DNA of 64,000 bases from Spinacia oleracea (lineage: Eukaryota; Streptophyta; Magnoliopsida; Caryophyllales; Amaranthaceae): positions 4,960,001-5,024,000 of the forward strand of contig NC_079490.1 of NCBI RefSeq assembly GCF_020520425.1, written 5' to 3'. Position numbers and translations under genes: made by a program. Of the stretch, positions 35,755 through 52,489 are shown piece by piece. Below the pieces are notes generated by a model that worked only from the letters and a program-made list of their open reading frames with translations, searched no databases and was not told the origin of the DNA. How positions within the stretch are numbered: the first letter of the stretch is position 1; every line of letters starts with the position of its first letter.

Positions 35755-36580
35755 TAGCAGTAGATTATAACTTCTAGATTTTCTTATGCAAAATCTTTTA
35801 TGGATTGTACAAATTAATTTATGTATTTATGACAAAATTACTATTGATTATTTTTTTCACATTTATTTAATCCTTATAATTGACATAAGTATTACATTAT
35901 TATGTATTAGATATTATCTTCGTTTCACAATGGAGGTTTCGGTTTGACTTTTAAAGTTATCAATGCGTGACTTGACCATTAATCTCTTTATATATTTAAA
36001 ATAAATTTATATAAAAAAAATGTTTTGTAAATGGTCATTGAAACTAATCCAAAAATGCATTTAGATTCTGTTTTGCTTGACTTATTTAGGTAAGTTCATA
36101 TAATATAAGTTAGGAATAAATAAGTTTTTTTCAGATATTTTTACACACAAATAAGTTTATTTGAGACAAAATAAGTCGAATAGTTCAAGCTAATACATCA
36201 ATAGTATAAGAAATCATAACATACTCTTTCCGTCACAAATAATCTTCATGTTAGGTTTAGTTACACGTATTAAGAAGTGGTAGATAGTGAGAATGTTTTT
36301 TGTTGTTATTAAAAGGTGGTTAGCGAGTAAGCATGACCAAAGATGCACATAATCTGGGCCAGCACACGGGCTATCCTAGCCCGACAAAAATTATCCTAAT
36401 ACGGAGTGACACAAGCCCGTTATAAGCCCAACGGCACGAGAGACACGTCCATAGACCACGGGTCGATAACCATATCACAAATATCAAACAGTGAACCACA
36501 AGAAAACCATCTTTTAAGATGGTTAAGAAAACAAAAGACATCATAAAACCAAAGTGACTCATAATAATTCAATTTGTCCT
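35755..36580. other. Region between WAKL gene 1 and the eL20 gene (3' flanks)
   Basis: The two genes converge here, so this holds both 3' untranslated regions. At 36300-36480 there is a degenerate repeat (TTATCCTAAT...GACACAAGCCCGTTA) that recurs at about 44400-44727. No further gene is visible. Confidence 0.5.
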
Positions 36581-41412
<4,832 letters not shown>

Positions 41413-41670
41413 TTTGGCGGAGTCTCGTCACTGAAAGGTTTAAGCGCGGAATTTGAAGAAGAAAATTAGGGTTTTCTTAAGGTTATATATCAAGTATTTT
41501 GGTGATCAAAGTTCGGGCAGGCCCGGTCACCGCCCGGACCAGCTTTAACGCAAAAAAGCATACCCAAATCTGTTGCGGGCTTTTTGGGCCGGGTTCGGGT
41601 TTTAGTCTAAAAATGATCGGTAATACTAGACCCTATTGTACTGGACCTGTATATTGGAATGGGCTTTTTT
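41413..41670 (-). promoter_or_regulatory. Promoter and 5' leader of the eL20 gene
   Basis: On the minus strand a telo-box, AAACCCTAA, lies at about 41466-41474, some 55 bp before the ATG, and a TATATAAC sequence lies just upstream at 41482-41490. Site II-type motifs (TGGGCY) occur at 41585-41590 and 41660-41665 in plus-strand reading. Telo-box with site II is the known arrangement for coordinated ribosomal protein genes in plants. Confidence 0.65.
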
Positions 41671-43705
41671 TAGTCTAACGGCTTTGTTGTTGTAACTAGT
41701 TAGTAGCCCGGGTGTGCATATAGTTTAATTTTTTTTTCTTTTTTTTTTTTACGCACCAAAGGAGAACTTGTATTACTAGCATAGCCCGCTAAATGCAAAA
41801 TATAGTTTAAGTTTTTTTTTTCTTATTCATTTCAAATTCACTTATAAATTTATGTATGTATACATTGAAAGAATAATACGAAGTTAATTATATATGCAAT
41901 TGAAAAATAAAACTGGTTAATCAACAATCGATAAACTAAAATTTTAAGTAATTTAAATTATTTGCGTAAAACTTTATTTGATTAGCTAAAGGAAAGCAAA
42001 TCATTTTTTTCCTACGTATAATTTGATTACAGGAATTAATTTATTTATTTTATCATACGGGGTAATTGTTATTCAAGTACATAAATGTGAGCATTAAAAT
42101 GTGGGCATTAAAGTTTTATACATTCATAACTCATAAGAATGTTTTTTCTCGTTTTTAATAATTTTAGAGTCATAAGTTGTATTGTTGGAGTGATGAATAA
42201 AACTTTGCGTTAACATAGTAGAGGTAAGGAGTTCAAGGATAAATATCAACAACCATGTCACTTGTTAAGTCATCGCGACACATGGAGAGATGCAAGGGTA
42301 TGTGAGTTGATCTACCCGTTTCGACCTTGTATTTATGGCGGATTTTTTTTTTAAGATAAAAGTATAGAGATGGCAAACGGGTTGGAACCGTGTTTGGTTT
42401 AGGTTGTTTGTGTAAGAGGATATTGGGCTAAAGATTAGTTCGGGTTGATTTCGAATTTAGACTGACTCGATTTATGTCGGATCAAATTTGGGTACGTTTT
42501 CAATACTCTGTATATTTCGTACTTTTTATAACAAAGTAACCATCTGTAAACACATTTGTTGTCGGAGCAATTCGATTCGGGTCGGGTTCGAGTATCGTAA
42601 TTGTCATATGAAATACTTTTAGTCGCATAAAAATGGTGGGAATCTCATTAGACTATTAGAGCATAAAATTTGATTTTTGATTTATATAAAAAGTTTGGAA
42701 GCCTATAAAGTGACATGTAATTCATTATTTAGAGTTTAGACACCTGACAATCTAACATGCGTTAATCTCACCGATTTATTCTTTCGTTGATACTAAACCA
42801 TTCTCGCCTAACTCGAACTTTCTTCACTTAAAGGTTTAAGATGCAAGCGTTTTGTTGAGAAATGATTAAATGAAGTTTAATTTAAACACTAAATCGTGGG
42901 CGGGGGAGAGGGAATGTGAGCGGGGTGACCACACAGGGCCCTAATTTAAATTTTTAATTATTATGTCGCCTAAATCTTATAAAGAATCTTTCTTTGTTCA
43001 GTGGATAAACATTAAATCAATTGTAGCAAAGGCGTAGGTTAATCCCCGTCAGTAGTTTTACTCCATGACTTACTTTTCTTCCCTTTTTCAATAAATTCCT
43101 CATTCTTCGCTTCCAATAATTCTCAACTTCTATTTCTAAATTTCAAGTCTCTATACCAATAAATTCATAGTCTCTTTCTAATAATATAAATCTGAGATTT
43201 TAAAGTGTTTTTTCTATTTTATTTTTTCTATTTTATTTTATTTCATTCTTTCAAATAATTTATTCAGTTTTTGTGTGTTTGACTTTTTGTACTATTAATA
43301 TTGATGAATATTTTTAAATACAAGTACGAAAAAAGAAAATAATACGAACTATGTCAATAGAGAAAATGGGGTTTTAAATGCCAGTAACGTACACCACTAA
43401 GGAAATACCAATGAAAATAAAAGTGATGCTTTAATTATTTGAGTTAAATAACTTCAAAGAGATGTTTGTATCATATCCCCTCGAAAAAAAAGTAATGCTT
43501 ATATGGTGAAAAAGTCCTCAATTGTGTGAGATCGCACAGGGCTCCCGATATATTTGTCACGCACCTGCACTAAATCTATTGTACGTTGTTAATACTCTGT
43601 ATATTTCGTACTTTTTATGATAAAGCAATTATCTGTAAACATATTTATTGTCTGGGCAATTCGGTTCTTGCCGAGTATTATCCGTTTGGGTCCCTTCAAG
43701 GGATA
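41671..43705. other. Intergenic region without a recognised gene
   Basis: AT-rich. The one structure I see is a dispersed direct repeat: a phrase starting AATACTCTGTATATTTCGTA occurs at about 42502 and again at 43590, similar over about 100 bp. Open frames here are short and unsupported. Confidence 0.45.
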
Positions 43706-43995
43706 CTCCCTTCGTATTTTATTAGGAGTTACACTTATCATTTCCGGCCATATTTTATTGGTAAGTTTTCTACAACTCACGCTTTATTAATTCAATACTT
43801 CGTATATCTCAATTTCCTATGGGCCCATCACTACAATAAACTCTCTCTGCTCTAACTAAAATATTTTCCCATCACCATTTCTCTATTTGTTTATTACTTC
43901 CTCCCCACCTTATTTATTATTTATATTACATTCAACTCTCCTTTCTTAATATTTGTGCCGGTCAACATGTAACTTCTAATAAAATACGGAGAGAG
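43706..43995. mobile_element. Stowaway-type MITE, 290 bp
   Basis: The ends read CTCCCTTCGTATTTTATTAG and, from the other strand, CTCTCTCCGTATTTTATTAG, with TA on each side (43704-43705 and 43996-43997). TA target, length and CTCCCTCCGT-type ends identify a Tc1/mariner-derived Stowaway MITE. It has no coding capacity. Confidence 0.85.
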
Positions 43996-43997
43996 TA

Positions 43998-44719
43998 TAT
44001 TTTGACATTTCCGGGTAGAGTTTGAGATTTGGCTTGGGTATGGGTCTGATTTTTCAAGTCTAAAAATTATATGCCCAAACCCGATGAAATGGCGAAATAT
44101 ATAAACATTTATTAAGTCAAAGTGTGCTACGAAAATGGCTAAGTAAGAAAACTTGTAAGCAAAAGTGTTTGGAAAGGTTTTTGTATTGTTTGAGAGTGTT
44201 TACAATTTGTTGGCTGAATGGCACAGCCTATTTATAGGCACCCAAGTCCCTACAGCCTTCTACTCTAGAACATTCTACCATATTCTTTACAAAGAAGTGC
44301 CTACACGATTCTAGATTATTTTCACCTCCAACTCTCCAAAGGAACTTCCTATACAAGGTAGTAAATAGTAAAAAAAAAAAAAAATTATATGTTTTTTGTT
44401 AAATAGGTAGTTAGTGAGGGTAAGAGGAGTAACATGACTACAGACGCACATGGTTATCCTAATATCATAATTTAAGACATGTATATCGAGAAGTTAATTG
44501 AGCGGCTGATTATGTAGCATCCCTTGGTCATCACATTACAAACCACTTAGATGTTGATCCTTTTATAGGTAACACATTTTCTTATTTTATTTTCTTAGAT
44601 AAGTTAAGATATAGTCTTAAGAGAAGACTATCCTAACTTTTATTTATCTTTCCTTTTTTTTAAAAAAATGGTTATCCTAATATGACACAAGCCCGTTAAA
44701 AGCCCGAAGACACTAGTGG
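43998..44719. other. Region with retroelement scraps
   Basis: GCCTATAAATAGGCTGTGCC on the minus strand (about 44225-44245) looks like the TATA region of an unidentified LTR. At about 44480-44570 a plus-strand frame reads EVN-stop-AADYVASLGHHITNHLDVDP, the end of a LINE RNase H with one nonsense codon. A repeat shared with 36300-36480 covers about 44400-44727. No gene is supported. Confidence 0.45.
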
Positions 44720-44727
44720 GTCGTACA

Positions 44728-45150
44728 TAAAGATGGATGTGGGTCGGGCCGGCCCGAAGCCCGACCCGACCCGACACGAAAAAAGCACGGCTCGGCACGA
44801 GCACGCAAAAAGCACGGCCCGGCACGAGCACGCAAAAAGCACGACCCGACACGGGCACGAATTCGTGGGCCGTGAGCCTTAAATTTTTGGAAAAAGCACG
44901 ACAAGACACGACACGACTCGACCCGTCACGACAAAACACGTTAAATTTAGTCAAATTAGCCTTGGGCACGACGGACCGGCCCGACCCGGCACGAAAGCAC
45001 GTGGGCTTGGGTCGGACCTGGGCCTTGTTTTTACTTTTCGGCCCGGCACGACACGAAACATCGTGGGCCTGACATGGGCCCGGCCCGGTTAGATCACGAC
45101 TCGCGGGCTCGGCACGAAGCCCGACCCGGCCCAACCCACAACCACCTTTA
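44728..45150. mobile_element. Non-autonomous hAT-type element, 423 bp
   Basis: The inverted ends read TAAAGATGGATGTGGGT and TAAAGGTGGTTGTGGGT, 15 of 17 matching. The perfect 8-bp target duplication is GTCGTACA (44720-44727 and 45151-45158). The interior is full of GGCCCGGCACGA-type units, which open a long but meaningless minus-strand frame. It lies in an older repeat also present near 36400. Confidence 0.88.
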
Positions 45151-45296
45151 GTCGTACATAGACAACGTTTTAGAAATTTGGCATTGATAGCCCAACTGCC
45201 CCCAAGTGATTAAAATTTTCATTTATTGTACTCAGCCCACAAATAAAGTCGGTCCACAATTATATTGCAAAGGCCTAAACCGTGTAAGCATAAATT

Positions 45297-45840
45297 CATC
45301 TTCCTTCCCCTCTCTCTTTGAACCCCCTTGTTTAATTAGAACCTTGGTTTCCCCATGGAAATGCTAATTGCAAGCTCATCAAGCTTAATTATACTTCAAT
45401 TAGAATCAAACAATCTCTTCTTAGATATAAGTCGAATCGTTTGAACTGAAATCAACCGCCTTCTTCAAATTTTGATTACGAAATCATCTTCTGAACTCTG
45501 AACTAAAATCAATCAGTTCAGTATTTCATCGTATTACAGCTTTGGTTGAAATGAAATCGAATTTGATTTTCTGAGTTGCAGACTTGCTTGCAGAGCTTCA
45601 TTTCGCCGAAATCATCATTGATCTTTGTTTGAACTGAAATCGACCTCGAAATCGACGGATTTCTTCAAATTTGATTATGAAATCATCATCTGAACTGAAA
45701 ATCAATTTCTTTATTATTACAGCTGCTGTTGAAAATGTTGATTTCTGAGTTTCAGCTTCGTTTGCGCCGAAATCGCCATTGATGTGCTGATGTGCAACCA
45801 TTGGATCATCCTGTTCTTCAGTTCTTCTGATCGAAGTTAG
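45297..45840 (+). promoter_or_regulatory. Putative non-coding leader exon of WAKL gene 2 (duplicated block)
   Basis: This is the counterpart of 29370-29773 and ends in the same GAAGTTAG followed by GTA (45841). It is longer because a part is duplicated within it: about 45432-45624 and about 45632-45783 both carry TTTGAACTGAAATC, CTTCAAATTTGATTA-type and GCCGAAATC phrases. It lies 2.3 kb before the WAKL gene 2 start. Whether it is transcribed cannot be told from the sequence. Confidence 0.4.
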
Positions 45841-46481
45841 GTAATTTTTTTTTCTCTTTGTTTACATTTTTAATAATACTAAATTAAGTACTCCGTACTA
45901 ATTATGCTAATAGTGGTTAGTTGCCTGCTAATATGATAGTGTTAGGAATGGTGTATCATTTTCACCGTCTTTCATGATCAAGGATAAACTTGAGCAATTC
46001 ACATTTCTGATTTCTGCCACGTTTTATTACACTCCCTCCATTATTTTATTACTGGGGTTTATGTACGTGTGTGTGACATTTTATACTGTTGTCACATAAC
46101 TTAAGTAAATAATGGACAAAGAATTCATTAGATTTTTTATGAAGTATTAAAGTATTAAGCGTGGTCACATTGACGATCTCTTGTGTCGATTTAGGTTAGT
46201 CGATCCTAAATTATTTTGGAACTAAGACTTTATTGTTGTTGTATTAAAGTATGAAGCGTGGTTAGTGGAATCATTTTATATTGTGAGAGAAGGGGCGATG
46301 TGAGTTTGAGAGAAGTGAATGGGTTATGGTAATTGACTCATGGTCTATGGTAGGTGAAGTAAAAATGTTTAAGTATTAGTGGATCATTAATAAGCGAGTG
46401 TGTCAATTATTCTGAAATGACCGAAAAAAGAAAGTGTGTTACTTATTATGAAATGAAAAAACTAAAAATATTACATCCGTA
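45841..46481. other. Upstream region of WAKL gene 2, distal part
   Basis: AT-rich, no gene. A lone Stowaway-like start (CTCCCTCCATTATTTTATTA, 46031) has no convincing partner end. Confidence 0.4.
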
Positions 46482-46809
46482 CTCCCTCCGTCCCGGAATA
46501 CTTGACCTGTTTTCCTTATCGGGCCGTTCCTTAATACTTGACCTGTTTCTAAAAATGGAAATATTCTAACAATATTATATTATTTCTCACTCCACCCCTA
46601 TTAACCCACCTACCCCCTACTCCATACAAAAAATAATTAAAAATTCAACCCCTACTCTCCCCCAACCCCACCTCTTAACCCACCTCCCACTAACTACATT
46701 AAAATAATACCCCACTATCAACTACTACCTACTAAATTAAATAAGTCAATTCAAGTTCCTTAAACTCTGTGCCGGTCAAACCGGGTCGAGTATTCCGGGA
46801 CGGAGGGAG
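46482..46809. mobile_element. Stowaway-type MITE, 328 bp
   Basis: Both ends read CTCCCTCCGTCCCGGAATAC from their own strand, a perfect 20-bp inverted repeat that continues imperfectly. TA flanks both sides (46480-46481 and 46810-46811). The good end conservation suggests a fairly young copy. Confidence 0.92.
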
Positions 46810-46811
46810 TA

Positions 46812-48134
46812 TAATTTTATAAATGTTCTTATAGTGTATGCCTTTGTTTAGATAAATGGAAATATTCTAAATTTTTGGTTTGAAATGATATTTTCCTAGG
46901 AATAAATGAACTAATTTTTTTAATTAAAAAATTTAATAAGTTAATAAGGATGTAATATGCATTTTATATGAAACACCAAAACCAATTAAAGAGCTCATAA
47001 TTGAGTTATAGAATAGAGATTGTAACTTTTTGACTTTTTTATTATTTTATATATCGATTTTGACCATTTTTAAAGCTAACGTGTTAATGCACGTTTTTAA
47101 AATACTACTCGATGACTCGATCCGTAACATTTTCTTTCAAAATGTTGTAATAATAAAGAACGGGGGAAACATTGACCACAACCACAATTAATTTTCTCTA
47201 TCATTCGTCTAATCAACGTTTCTTTTATCTGCTTTTTGACTTAATTAGTTAATGAGATGTGTATAGTGAGTTAGTGTGTTAAGTTTGATTAAAAGAGATC
47301 CATGTGCAATAAAACTAGTGGACTACAATCATGTAAGACATCTCACGATTCTCATCCGGAGATTAATACTCCATGAAACAATAATTCATAGCCAAACACT
47401 AGTCATTTAAAAATCATTTATTGATCATTAATTTATCATCTTGTGTGCAACTGTGCAAGTTGCAACTGATGCCAGGAAAGAGAGAGCAACTCTAGTCAAC
47501 ACATGCATTCATATGATTATCAATCTTCCTTAAGTTAAGTTATCTACTTGTCGGCTTGTCGCATTAGGCAGGCTTATCAGATCATGGAAACATGTGCACG
47601 ATGTTTACTCTGTGCACCAAAAATACACAAGTATATGTGTAAAAGAACATGACATAATGATAAATGAGCACGAGATGTGTTCTCTTTTGTAGCAAAGGTT
47701 TAAGATATGGAGTATAACATACCTTGTGTTCTTTGTCACAATGTCATGTTGTAATATACAAAGTACATTTGTCTTCTTTCGGTACACAATGATCATCGTG
47801 CACATGACGTTCTGTACTCTGCATATAGTTAAGTAAGGGAATATCAAAACACGATTATATATAAACCATTTCTGTATTAGAAAATCTAACAATTCCTTCC
47901 TTACATCCTAAAATAGGATATGTGATTGTCAATCCTAGACAAAGGGTGTATTTTATTGTAGGAAATTGATTGATAGACTTCAGCCTTCCGTTTCGGGTAA
48001 AGAAGACTTTGACGCAGCATATTCTTAATTCGTGCTCGCAGCTGTCAGCATTCAAGGTGATGTACTCTTGTTTAGTACTCCTAAAACAAAGCCATATAAT
48101 AAACACTTTTTGTTAAGTTGCAAAACTCACAATA
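46812..48134. other. Upstream region of WAKL gene 2, proximal part
   Basis: No gene is visible. CATATAATAAAC at 48093-48104 could act as a TATA box but is only about 40 bp from the ATG. The open frames on the minus strand between 47605 and 48106 have no recognisable features. Confidence 0.4.
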
Positions 48135-51100
48135 ATGTTGGGAAAAGTACTGCTAAATGTTATTGTTGCTCTACTATGGCCAATACTAGCTTTATTCGCC
48201 GTTCAACAAGTATTTGGGGGATCAGCAGCTGTTTCGCAGATAGCCCTTCCGAATTGCCCTGAAAAATGTGGCAACATTACGGTCCCTTACCCATTCGGTA
48301 TTGGGGATGAATGTCACTATGGCACCCCTTTTGATGATGGTAGATACTTCAACCTTAGTTGTAACAATAGTGTCGATCCCCCAATCCTAGCTTTAGGGAA
48401 CAAGGTAGAAATAGTTAACATAACTTTGAAGGGTGAACTCTTGGTATATTACCCCATTTCATACCGTTGTTATCAGTCTAATACGACTGTCCCTTCTGCT
48501 GAGTATGAAGCCTTCATACGTACAAGAAAGTTCCCTCTTTCAACAACCCGAAATATTATTGGTGCCATTGGTTGTGATACTTTTGTTACACTGAATGGTA
48601 CAATGAACAACAAGAGACAGTTTCGTTCTGGGTGCATGACGGTGTGCGCTGCATCAGAAGATGTTGATACTAGAACGTGTTCTGGCATCGGGTGTTGCCT
48701 GGTTTCTATCCCAGATGGAGTAACAAATGCCGATTTAATATTTAGAAGTCTCGATGATCAGAAGTTAGTGAAGGATTTCAACCCGTGTAGTGTTGCGTTT
48801 GTGTTGTCAAAGGATCATGCTGCAGACGATGTACTTCCGTACTCTATTAAACAGATTCTAACCCAAGATGAAACGTATTACCGGAATTTGAGGTTTCCGG
48901 TTGTCTTTTATTGGCCAGTTGGAAACGTAACTTGTGAAACAGCGCGAAAAACTGGGGAGTACCTGTGCAAGGGAAACAGCACGTGTGATGACAAGCTTTA
49001 CCAGGAAGGTTACCGCTGCCAATGCAACCCAGGGTTCGAGGGTAACCCTTACCTTCATGATTGTCAAGGTATTCTCCACAATTTTATTCTTGTATACTTC
49101 TTTAAATTACTGCATAAGACTTTGAACAGATACTCCTTCCGTCCTTTAACGTTATCCCCATTACATTTTACCATGAATTTTCATTAACATATAAGAAATA
49201 ATATAGTCATGTTGGGGTCTTGTTAGATTCGGTTCAATGTATGTTTTTAGAATATCAACTTTTAAAGATATTTATGCTCGTAGAATTGGAGATATTTACG
49301 TGAACAGTCAAATTGAGCAAAAGGACAGAGGGGGTAGACTATAAGGTTTCTTGTCCATTTTATTTGCATTTGGAAACATATAGAAGCTCAGCCTAACTAA
49401 TATCCTATAACGTTTACTCGTTGATAGTTCACCCTGTCCCCTCTAATACATGAATGGTCAACTCTAGACCTGGTTATTGGATAGAGTACTCCAATGGGTA
49501 TAGGATTAGGGTCAAGTTAATAGGACTTTTATTAGGCAGGGCTCTTAATGGACATGTCCTTTATTGGACATGGTCATTATAGGGTCAAACTTATACCACA
49601 ATAATCTTGAAAACTAAAGTAGTAATGATACAAAAAATTATGTGTATCCTTCGTATTCACTTGTACTTGCACACGACTCATTTGTTTTTCATTTTTCATT
49701 GCTCGTTTATTGATGCGCCCACTAACGACCCGTTATTGACCCGCGACCCGCTTTTGAACCGCCCATTATCGACCCGCCAAAAATGACACTTTCATTACCC
49801 GACCCGCTTTTGACCCGCACCGACCCTAACCCGACCTTCCCGATAACCAGGTCTAGTCAACCCTGGTGAGTCTCGCGACTCTTGCCCGTCAAGAAAGTAA
49901 GCCGGGCCAGGGCCTTGGAAGGGGTAGACCTTTGAAGTTAAAACAAAGAATAGCAGTAGGCCATTAGAACTAGTATCATTACTTCACAAATGAATGATAT
50001 CATGATCAATATTTACATGTATTCAGATATTGATGAATGTGCGGATGGAAACCAGAATTCGTGTAAGAAACCAGCACTCTGCGTCAACACTCGTGGAAGT
50101 CATAATTGCAAATGTCCAAAAGGCTACAGCGGGAAAGGCACACTGAGTGATCCTTGTATTCCTGATCTGAATGCTGCTCAACGAGGTGGCTACAAGTTGC
50201 TAGTAGGTAAGCCTAAGTCCATTAGTATTTTCTTAAATGTGTATAATTTTTATTATTATTCCCCTAAAAAGACATAAAAAGCGTTGTACTCTGACTCTCT
50301 GAGGCTAGTTGAGACCTTATTTCTATATGATTTTTATTATTATTCCCTTAGTATCTAATTAATTGCTATACCGTGTTTAAGGATCAGAGACTCAGAGAGT
50401 ATAAAGAAATACTGCTGTTATTTAACAGAATGCAAAGTCATTCCTGTAAAACCAAAATTTCACAGGTTGTCAACAATTATTTGTACTTAATAGTGTTGTA
50501 GAAGTTGTTGCTACGTCGTATTCAATTAAAATTTTAACTAGTAGCTCCATAGTCTGAAACTCTGAATTGTGCATCAGTCTCATGTATGAGGTAAAGATGA
50601 GCTGCCAAAAAAAAAAGGTAAAGATGGCTGTGGGCCGGGCCGGCACGAAAAAAGGCTGACCCGTCACAAGCACGAAGTTGTGGCCATGGGCCGGGCCTAG
50701 GTCGACTCGACTCAGCACACTAAATTTAGTAGAATTAGGCTTAGGCACAACGGCCCGTCCCGATCGACACGACAGCCCATGGGCCTGGGCCCTGCTTTGA
50801 ACTTTTCAGCATGGCCGGCACGATGCAAAGTGGGCTCGGCTCATGGGCTTGCCCCGAAGCTCGACCATGCCTAGCCCACGGCCATCTTTACATAATTACA
50901 TGTATGCATCTATGTAACTAGATATTAACTACTCCATAAATCTTATTGTATATAGAAGAATCTGGTATGATGGTTGTTAAATATCACCTTGAATTTTTTG
51001 GTGTTACAGGAGCTTATGTACTGTTTGTATTCTTTGAAACTAATTAACTGTCTCCAATTAAACTGATTCTTCGGTATTTATCACTCGTATTATTCATGAG

Positions 51101-52269
51101 CTGCAGGATTGAGTGTAACATTGGGATCAATACTTTTGTTTCTCATTGGATGGTGGATATACTCATTGATCAAGAAAAGAAAGATTGTCAAACAAAGAGC
51201 TAAATACTTTGACAGAAACGGCGGTCTGTTACTGCAGCAACAAATGTCTTCTGACGACAGCGTTGTAGAAAGAACTAAACTCTTCACCATTGGTGAGTTA
51301 GAGAAAGCCACCGACCATTTCAACGAAAACAGAATACTCGGAAGAGGAGGCCACGGTACAGTCTACAAAGGAATGCTCGGTGAAGGAAGAATTGTTGCTG
51401 TAAAGAAGTCGAAAATAGAGAAAGAAAGTCATATTGGGGTGTTCATCAACGAAGTGGTAATCATGTCACAAATTAATCACAGGAATATTGTCAAGTTACT
51501 AGGATGTTGTTTGGAGACGGAAGTCCCGTTGTTGGTTTACGAGTTTATCCCAAACGGAACTCTTCACCACCATATTCATAACCCGTCTGAAGAGTTCACA
51601 ATCACTTGGAAAATGCGGTTACAGATTGCTTCTGATTCAGCTGCAGCACTTTCTTACTTACATTCATCTTCTTCTATTCCTATTTTTCATAGAGACATCA
51701 AATCATCTAACATACTTCTTGATGATAAGTACAGGGCTAAATTATCAGATTTCGGGACATCAAAATCAGTGGCTACTGATCAAACCCATGTAACAACCGA
51801 AGTCATGGGTACATTCGGGTATTTGGATCCAGGTTACTTCCAATCTAGTCAGTTTACAGAAAAGAGTGATGTTTACAGTTTCGGTGTAGTCCTCGTTGAG
51901 CTATTAACGGGGCAGAAGGCAATACGTGCTTTATCCGAAGAGGATAGGAGTTTGACATCATGGTTTCTTTCCCATATGGAAGACTCTCGTCTATTCGATA
52001 TCATAGATTCTCAGATTGTGAAGAAGGATTTGAAGGAAGAGTTTCTCACTATTGCGAATCTTGCAAAACGATGTTTGAATTTGGATGGAAAGAAACGGCC
52101 GACTATGAAAGAAGTTTTGCTAGAGATTGAAACAGTATTGTCACTTCATGTGTCTGATGAAACAACCACCAAAGGTTTGTATTATGGTGATGTTTCGAGT
52201 TTTAGCACTTCTTATTTGGAAAGTGTATCTTCAAGTTCTGCTGAAGTGTCTCTGTTGTTCAGTCATTAG
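48135..52269 (+). CDS. Wall-associated receptor kinase-like protein, gene 2 (three exons, 758 aa)
   Basis: Exons are 48135-49068, 50027-50206 and 51107-52269, with phase-1 introns as in gene 1 and an exon 2 of the same 180 bp. The product has a signal peptide ([20 protein letters not shown]), a GUB_WAK domain from C41, an EGF-like region before residue 311, a calcium-binding-type EGF starting DIDEC at 312, a membrane segment at about 374-392, and a kinase. Kinase residues: LGRGGHG at 449-455, lysine 471, HRD aspartate 568, DFG at 586-588. The subdomain VIII motif reads DPG instead of DPE (glycine 614), an unusual change at a structural glutamate. Strong similarity to gene 1 marks a tandem duplicate. 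It is a plasma-membrane receptor; the ligand is unknown. Confidence 0.94.
49133..49334. mobile_element. Degenerate Stowaway-like MITE in WAKL gene 2 intron 1
   Basis: The left end reads CTCCTTCCGTCCTTT after TA (49131-49132). The right end, from the other strand, reads CCCCCTCTGTCCTTT before TA (49335-49336). Length is 202 bp. The ends differ at several positions, so it is an old copy. Confidence 0.6.
49465..49855. mobile_element. hAT-type MITE (TAGACCTGGTTAT family), copy in WAKL gene 2 intron 1
   Basis: It has perfect 13-bp inverted ends TAGACCTGGTTAT. The 8-bp flanks GTCAACTC (49457-49464) and GTCAACCC (49856-49863) match at seven positions. Length is 391 bp. It belongs to the same family and orientation as 52868-53232. 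Confidence 0.88.
50619..50890. mobile_element. hAT-like repeat in WAKL gene 2 intron 2
   Basis: The ends read TAAAGATGGCTGTGGGC and TAAAGATGGCCGTGGGC, 16 of 17 matching, and resemble the element at 44728-45150. I could not find a matching 8-bp target duplication, so one flank may have been altered (an A run lies on the left). Confidence 0.68.
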
Positions 52270-52481
52270 CATTTGGTATGCTCTATGTTGTTAAGGAGTA
52301 CGTACTATATAATTTTTAGGACTGTATGTAGAAAAAGTCGCGTTTTTGGTGGACTCTTTTTTGGGTCGTTATCTATTTACACACATGTATAGTTGGACTT
52401 TTTAAAGATGAACGACCATTTTTTAAAGATGAACGACCATGATTACGGTTGTTACTTGTTAGTGTCAAATATTCCATTTGT
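52270..52481. other. 3' flank of WAKL gene 2
   Basis: About 210 bp between the stop and the hAT target duplication. A short tandem phrase, TTTTTAAAGATGAACGACCA, occurs twice in a row near 52400-52440. Confidence 0.6.
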
Positions 52482-52489
52482 GTAATGTG

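Noticed and set aside
36371-36562. Minus-strand open frame of 63 codons downstream of eL20
   Set aside because: It lies in the 3' flank of the eL20 gene and in repeat sequence, with no recognisable features.
44640-45134. Minus-strand open frame of 164 codons
   Set aside because: It coincides with a hAT-type element filled with GGCCCGGCACGA units; the residues simply mirror the repeat.
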